Origin: Planctomycetota bacterium | GTDB lineage: Bacteria > Planctomycetota > Phycisphaerae > Sedimentisphaerales > Anaerobacaceae | Length of the DNA stretch: 8,915 bases | Reading direction: 5' to 3' | NCBI GenBank assembly: GCA_003644295.1 | Contig: QNBZ01000037.1 | Location: forward strand, 1 to 8,915 | Part shown: positions 6,181 to 8,915 of the stretch, one piece after another | Numbering within the stretch: position 1 is the first letter of the stretch | How the letters are laid out: the number at the start of each line of letters is the position of its first letter | Notes under the pieces: generated by a model | Databases searched by the model: none | Seen by the model: the letters and a program-made list of their open reading frames with translations, nothing else | What the model was told of the DNA's origin: nothing | Made by a program: the position numbers and the translations under genes

Positions 6181-7659
6181 ATGGCTAAAATTACCAAGCT
6201 CGATGATATTGTCTCGCTGTGCAAACGGCGTGGTTTTATATTTCAGTCCAGTGAAATCTACGGCGGTCTGGCAAGCTGTTACGACTACGGCCCGCTCGGG
6301 GTCGAATTGAAGAACAACGTTAAAAAAGCATGGTGGAAAGCGGTCGTCCAGATGCGCGACGATGTGGTGGGGCTGGACAGCAGTATCCTGATGCACCCGC
6401 TAATCTGGAAGGCCAGCGGCCACGCAGACAAATTCGCCGATTTAATCGCAGAGTGCAAAAAGTGCAACACCCGAACCAGAGTTGACCACCTGAAAGAAAA
6501 GACAAACCAGAGCGCCGAGGAACATACCGAACATATCGCGATCAACTCGGCTATCGCCGGCGCACAGGATTTGAGTAATAAAGTATGCCCCAACTGCGGC
6601 TCGGTCGGGACATTTACCGAGCCGATGCCGTTCAAGCTAATGTTTGAAACACGGATGGGCGCCAACATTGACGACTCAATGACGCTCTACCTTCGGCCTG
6701 AAACCGCTCAGGGAATCTTCGCCAACTTCGCAAACGTTCTCGATTCAACACGGGTAAAAATCCCTTTCGGAATTGCCCAAATCGGCAAAAGTTTTCGCAA
6801 CGAAGTAACCACAAAAGCATTTATCTTCCGAACAAGAGAATTTGAACAGGCGGAATTAGAATTTTTCTGCGAGCCGGGCACCGATGAAAAATGGTACGAA
6901 CACTGGAAAGAAGCAAGATTTAACTGGTACATCGATTTGGGCCTGAATAAACAAAATCTGCGTTTCCGTGAACACGATACTAATGAACTTGCCCATTACG
7001 CCAAGAGCTGTGTCGATATCGAATACAGATTCCCGTTCGGCTCCGGCGACTGGCAGGAACTCGAAGGCGTCGCCAACCGCACGGACTACGACCTTCGCCA
7101 GCATCAGCGGGGAATGAGAACGCTTAACAGTTGGTACGAAAATAACGGCGACCTGACAAAAATCGAATTGAAAGAAGAAGCTGATAATTATGAAAAAGGG
7201 CCGTTGTCATACTTTGATAACGAAAAGAAAAAACGATACATCCCTTACGTTATTGAGCCGAGCGCCGGCATAGACAGAAGTACGCTGGCCTTTCTGGTTG
7301 ACGCTTATGATGAGGAAGAGGTTCGCGGCGAAAAAAGAAACCTCTTAAAATTTCATCCCGTTCTTGCACCGGTAAAGGTTGCTATCTTCCCATTGGTCAA
7401 AAGAGATGGTATGCCGGATATTGCTCATAACATCGCTAACGACCTGAAAAAATACTTTAATTGTTTTTATGACGAAAAGGGCGCTGTTGGCCGACGCTAC
7501 CGCCGACAGGACGAAGCCGGCACGCCGTTTTGTATTACCGTGGACGGCCAGACATTGGAGGACAAAACCGTTACCGTCCGCGACCGCGACTCGATGGACC
7601 AGATACGAATTTCAACCGACCAGCTTAGAAACCATTTACGTGAAAAGCTGGATGTATAG
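6181..7659 (+). CDS. glyQS: Glycyl-tRNA synthetase, single-chain dimeric (eukaryote/archaeal-like) type
   Basis: A 492-aa class II synthetase that charges tRNA-Gly in the cytoplasm; this is the homodimeric type, not the two-gene alpha2beta2 type. Visible elements: the N-terminal FIFQSSEIYGGLASCYDYGPLG (19-40) leading into motif 1; Cys pairs at 92/95 and 136/139, possibly a zinc site; LRPETAQGIFANF (171-183); motif 2 FRNEVTTKAFIFRTREFEQAE (205-225); the GDWQELEGVANRTDYDL glycine-site region (289-305); motif 3 GIDRSTLAFLVDAY (363-376); and an anticodon-binding domain from LAPVKVAIFPL (395) to the C-terminus. ATG 6181 follows GAGGG at 6168-6172. Odd: the final 28 codons have a second diverged copy 778 nt downstream, next to asnS, so this C-terminus may be a replacement. 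It is itself intact and should be functional. Confidence 0.97.
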   Translation: MAKITKLDDIVSLCKRRGFIFQSSEIYGGLASCYDYGPLGVELKNNVKKAWWKAVVQMRDDVVGLDSSILMHPLIWKASGHADKFADLIAECKKCNTRTRVDHLKEKTNQSAEEHTEHIAINSAIAGAQDLSNKVCPNCGSVGTFTEPMPFKLMFETRMGANIDDSMTLYLRPETAQGIFANFANVLDSTRVKIPFGIAQIGKSFRNEVTTKAFIFRTREFEQAELEFFCEPGTDEKWYEHWKEARFNWYIDLGLNKQNLRFREHDTNELAHYAKSCVDIEYRFPFGSGDWQELEGVANRTDYDLRQHQRGMRTLNSWYENNGDLTKIELKEEADNYEKGPLSYFDNEKKKRYIPYVIEPSAGIDRSTLAFLVDAYDEEEVRGEKRNLLKFHPVLAPVKVAIFPLVKRDGMPDIAHNIANDLKKYFNCFYDEKGAVGRRYRRQDEAGTPFCITVDGQTLEDKTVTVRDRDSMDQIRISTDQLRNHLREKLDV

Positions 7660-7702
7660 CAGAGATGAGGTTTAATTCCGGTCTTTTTATTGCTAATTTG
7701 GG

Positions 7703-7708
7703 TATAAT
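7703..7708 (+). promoter_or_regulatory. Candidate -10 box for the two-gene cassette
   Basis: A perfect TATAAT 16 nt before the ATG at 7725, with no convincing -35. If used, the transcript would have a leader of only about ten bases. It suggests the cassette can be transcribed apart from glyQS. No terminator is visible between the glyQS stop and this box. Confidence 0.4.
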
Positions 7709-7724
7709 CTGGTAAGATACATAT

Positions 7725-7931
7725 ATGAAACAAACAATTTGGCATGACAGACGGCAGGAAACTATAGAGGCTAAGACAATGTGGTTTCGGTCATTATCGA
7801 TGGCCGAACGTATAGAGGTCTTCTGTAGTTTTACCGATTTGGCTCTGTCGGTCAATCCCGGTCTGAAGGTTCGAATACATGCTCAACCGATTGCAGGACG
7901 TATTCAGGTTATTTCAGCAGCACGAGGTTAA
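7725..7931 (+). CDS. Small protein of unknown function, upstream partner of the nucleotidyltransferase
   Basis: Encodes 68 residues beginning MKQTIWHDRRQETIEAK, followed by SLSMAERIEVFCSFTDLALSVNPG and ending in AQPIAGRIQVISAARG. It is mostly helical in appearance with charged ends and no membrane segment, signal peptide or recognisable DNA-binding motif. I do not recognise a named family, though I have the impression that similar short proteins occur upstream of nucleotidyltransferase genes in planctomycetes; that is memory, not a search. The ATG at 7725 follows a TATAAT closely and has only a weak Shine-Dalgarno (GGTAAG). Its 3' end overlaps the nucleotidyltransferase gene by 53 nt in another frame, so the two are very probably co-translated and may act together, for example as antitoxin and toxin. 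The order (small gene first) is common for antitoxin-toxin pairs. That role is inference. Confidence 0.7.
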   Translation: MKQTIWHDRRQETIEAKTMWFRSLSMAERIEVFCSFTDLALSVNPGLKVRIHAQPIAGRIQVISAARG

Positions 7932-8343
7932 ATACGTAGTTATCGGTGGAATTGCATCAGTGCTGCATGGTGTTCCTCGTGCCACCTTCGATTTGGATAT
8001 TTTGATTGAGGCCACTGCCGAAAATGTTCAGCGCCTTTTAACGGCATTAGAAAACGCTGGATTCGCTACGGCTACAATGACAAACACCGAAGATGTCCTG
8101 GCAAATGAGATTACGGTCTTCGACGACCGGGTTAGAATTGACGTGCAAATCCGCACCCCGGGTGTTTCCTTTCAAGATGCCTGGAATCGGCGGAAGACCA
8201 TAACCTATCAAGGACAGAAGTTTTTTATTCTGTCCAAAGAAGACCTCATCAGGTCCAAACGGGCTTGCGGACGTGATGTCGATATGGAAGATGTTCGTCT
8301 GCTGGAACTGCCCGATGACGAGCAAAAAAATAACCCTAAGTAG
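7879..8343 (+). CDS. Nucleotidyltransferase of the MNT/AbiEii-like (DUF6036-type) group, putative toxin-antitoxin component
   Basis: A 154-aa cytoplasmic protein with the core of a DNA polymerase beta-like nucleotidyltransferase fold: VKYVVIGGIASVLHG (18-31) with the Gly pair at 23-24, TFDLDILIEA with the DxD at 38/40, a third acidic residue in RIDVQ (Asp 88), and a C-terminal EDLIRSKRACGRDVDMEDVRLLE segment typical of AbiEii/MNT relatives. All catalytic-type residues are present, so activity is plausible. Relatives include toxins that modify tRNA 3' ends (AbiEii/MenT) and antitoxins that AMPylate HEPN toxins (MntA); no HEPN gene is adjacent. The ATG at 7879 has GAAGG nine bases upstream, inside the overlapping 68-aa gene. 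Its TAG (8341-8343) abuts or slightly enters the glyQS remnant. It sits between two tRNA synthetase genes, suggestive but possibly accidental. Exact subfamily is uncertain. Confidence 0.85.
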   Translation: MLNRLQDVFRLFQQHEVKYVVIGGIASVLHGVPRATFDLDILIEATAENVQRLLTALENAGFATATMTNTEDVLANEITVFDDRVRIDVQIRTPGVSFQDAWNRRKTITYQGQKFFILSKEDLIRSKRACGRDVDMEDVRLLELPDDEQKNNPK

Positions 8344-8437
8344 AACCTGAACAATCCGCCGGTGCGATTCGATGGAGCAGGTGCGTATCTCGACAGACCG
8401 GCTACTTAACCACCTTCGTGGAAAATTGGAGATATGA
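8342..8437 (+). pseudogene. Displaced 3'-terminal fragment of a second glyQS copy
   Basis: Read in the frame of 8351, this stretch encodes TIRRCDSMEQVRISTDRL then LNHLRGKLEI and stop, against TVRDRDSMDQIRISTDQL then RNHLREKLDV and stop at the end of the intact gene (7573-7659). Eighteen of 28 residues match, and four of the changes are conservative D/E or I/V swaps. The match weakens upstream: 8342-8350 reads R-T-stop against K-T-V. There is no start codon of its own, no catalytic domain and no frameshift in the tail. The TGA at 8435-8437 overlaps the asnS ATG. The preserved frame and conservative changes suggest a genuine glyQS end from a related lineage rather than a freshly decayed direct copy. 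It is probably the original end of the local gene. Confidence 0.88.
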
Positions 8438-8915
8438 CAAATTCGTTCACGCAAATCTCTTGTTTAGCCGGTTTTGAGGGCAGGCAAGCTGCGCTCGCAG
8501 GTTGGTTATACAAATCACGCTCAAGTGGCAAAGTGCAATTTCTAATCATCCGCGATGGCACGGGGCTTTGTCAGTGCGTTGTTGAAAAAGGCAAAGTGCC
8601 GGACGAAATTTTTGAGAAGCTAAAACATCTCGGCCAGGAATCGTCATTGACCGTAACAGGGTTTGTTAGAGCCGAGCAAAGGAGCGTTGGCGGTTATGAA
8701 TTAGCAGTAACCGATGCCGAGATAATCGGCCAGAGCAGTGATTATCCCATCACGCCGAAATCGCACGGGATTGATTTTCTGCTCAAAAATCGCCATCTGC
8801 ACCTGCGCTCTCAGCGCCAATGGTGCATCGGCAAAATCCGTCACACCGTTATCGACGCCATCCGCAGATTTTTTAACGACAATGGCTTTACTCTAATCGA
8901 TACGCCAATCCTGAC
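8434..8915 (+). CDS. asnS: Asparaginyl-tRNA synthetase, N-terminal part, cut by the window end
   Basis: Class IIb synthetase that charges tRNA-Asn. The first 160 codons are present. The N-terminal OB-fold anticodon-binding domain is seen in LAGWLYKSRSSGKVQFLIIRDGTG and the LTVTGFVRAEQRSVGGYELAV stretch; the linker DYPITPKSHGIDFLLKNRHLHLRS and the beginning of the catalytic domain (IRHTVIDAIRRFFNDNGFTLIDTPIL) follow. The GxxQFLxxRDGTG form, and the DYPITPKxHGxDFL linker, are asparaginyl rather than aspartyl type. The ATG at 8434 overlaps the stop of the glyQS remnant as ATGA, a classic stop-start coupling signal, although the ORF that once ended there is now broken. GGAGA at 8428-8432 lies almost directly against the ATG and is probably too close to act as a ribosome binding site. 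With the cassette upstream, asnS may now depend on cassette or glyQS transcription. Confidence 0.96.
   Translation, partial: MTNSFTQISCLAGFEGRQAALAGWLYKSRSSGKVQFLIIRDGTGLCQCVVEKGKVPDEIFEKLKHLGQESSLTVTGFVRAEQRSVGGYELAVTDAEIIGQSSDYPITPKSHGIDFLLKNRHLHLRSQRQWCIGKIRHTVIDAIRRFFNDNGFTLIDTPIL

Larger units (their letters stand above)
7660..8341 (+). other. Possible inserted cassette between two glyQS 3' ends
   Basis: About 690 nt separate the intact glyQS stop from a second glyQS tail. The segment contains a -10-like box, the 68-aa gene and the nucleotidyltransferase gene, with nothing else obvious. The arrangement (intact target gene, cargo, displaced target-gene end) resembles islands that enter a gene's 3' end and restore it with their own copy. 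No integrase, transposase or exact attachment core is visible, so the mechanism is unknown and could be homologous recombination with DNA from a relative. The right boundary is uncertain by roughly ten bases. Confidence 0.55.

Noticed and set aside
1..8915. CRISPR arrays, tRNA or rRNA genes, transposase or integrase genes
   Set aside because: None was recognised on either strand; the only repeats are the short elements listed.

Overview
The window reads as ordinary bacterial chromosome, probably from a planctomycete (Phycisphaerae-like). That placing rests on overall feel: moderate GC, mostly weak or absent Shine-Dalgarno sequences, and the mix of a DUF4416 gene, single-chain glycyl-tRNA synthetase and TPR-tailed O-antigen ligase-like protein. 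It is an inference, not a measurement. Three aminoacyl-tRNA synthetase genes are present (proS 3' part, glyQS complete, asnS 5' part), plus a short surface-glycan pair, a YebC-type regulator and a small inserted-looking cassette.

Left region (1-5256, all +): the 3' two-thirds or so of proS runs into a 73-bp inverted-repeat (REP/MITE-like) element that supplies its last codons and stop. A DUF4416 gene follows, then a run of six ATTG-type heptamers that bridges its stop to the start of a WecA/TagO/MraY-like glycosyl-1-phosphate transferase. That gene overlaps by 20 nt a large O-antigen ligase/polymerase-like membrane protein with a C-terminal TPR-like domain. The transferase and the ligase-like protein plausibly start and finish a polyprenyl-linked glycan. 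The ligase-like gene carries two exact 37-bp copies of a hairpin repeat inside its reading frame, read in two different frames.

Middle region (5268-7659): yebC (-) converges on the glycan pair with 11 nt between stops, and diverges from glyQS (+) across a 163-nt region with a promoter-like sequence on each strand.

Right region (7660-8915): this is the most interesting part. Downstream of the intact glyQS stop lies a two-gene cassette with its own -10-like box: a 68-aa protein of unknown function whose 3' end overlaps by 53 nt a 154-aa MNT/AbiEii-like nucleotidyltransferase with intact GG, DxD and third Asp motifs. Directly after it is a second, diverged copy of the last ~28 codons of glyQS, without start or catalytic domain. 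Its in-frame stop overlaps the asnS start as ATGA. The simplest reading is that glyQS and asnS were once translationally coupled neighbours and that a toxin-antitoxin-like cassette arrived together with a substitute glyQS 3' end, leaving the displaced native tail next to asnS.
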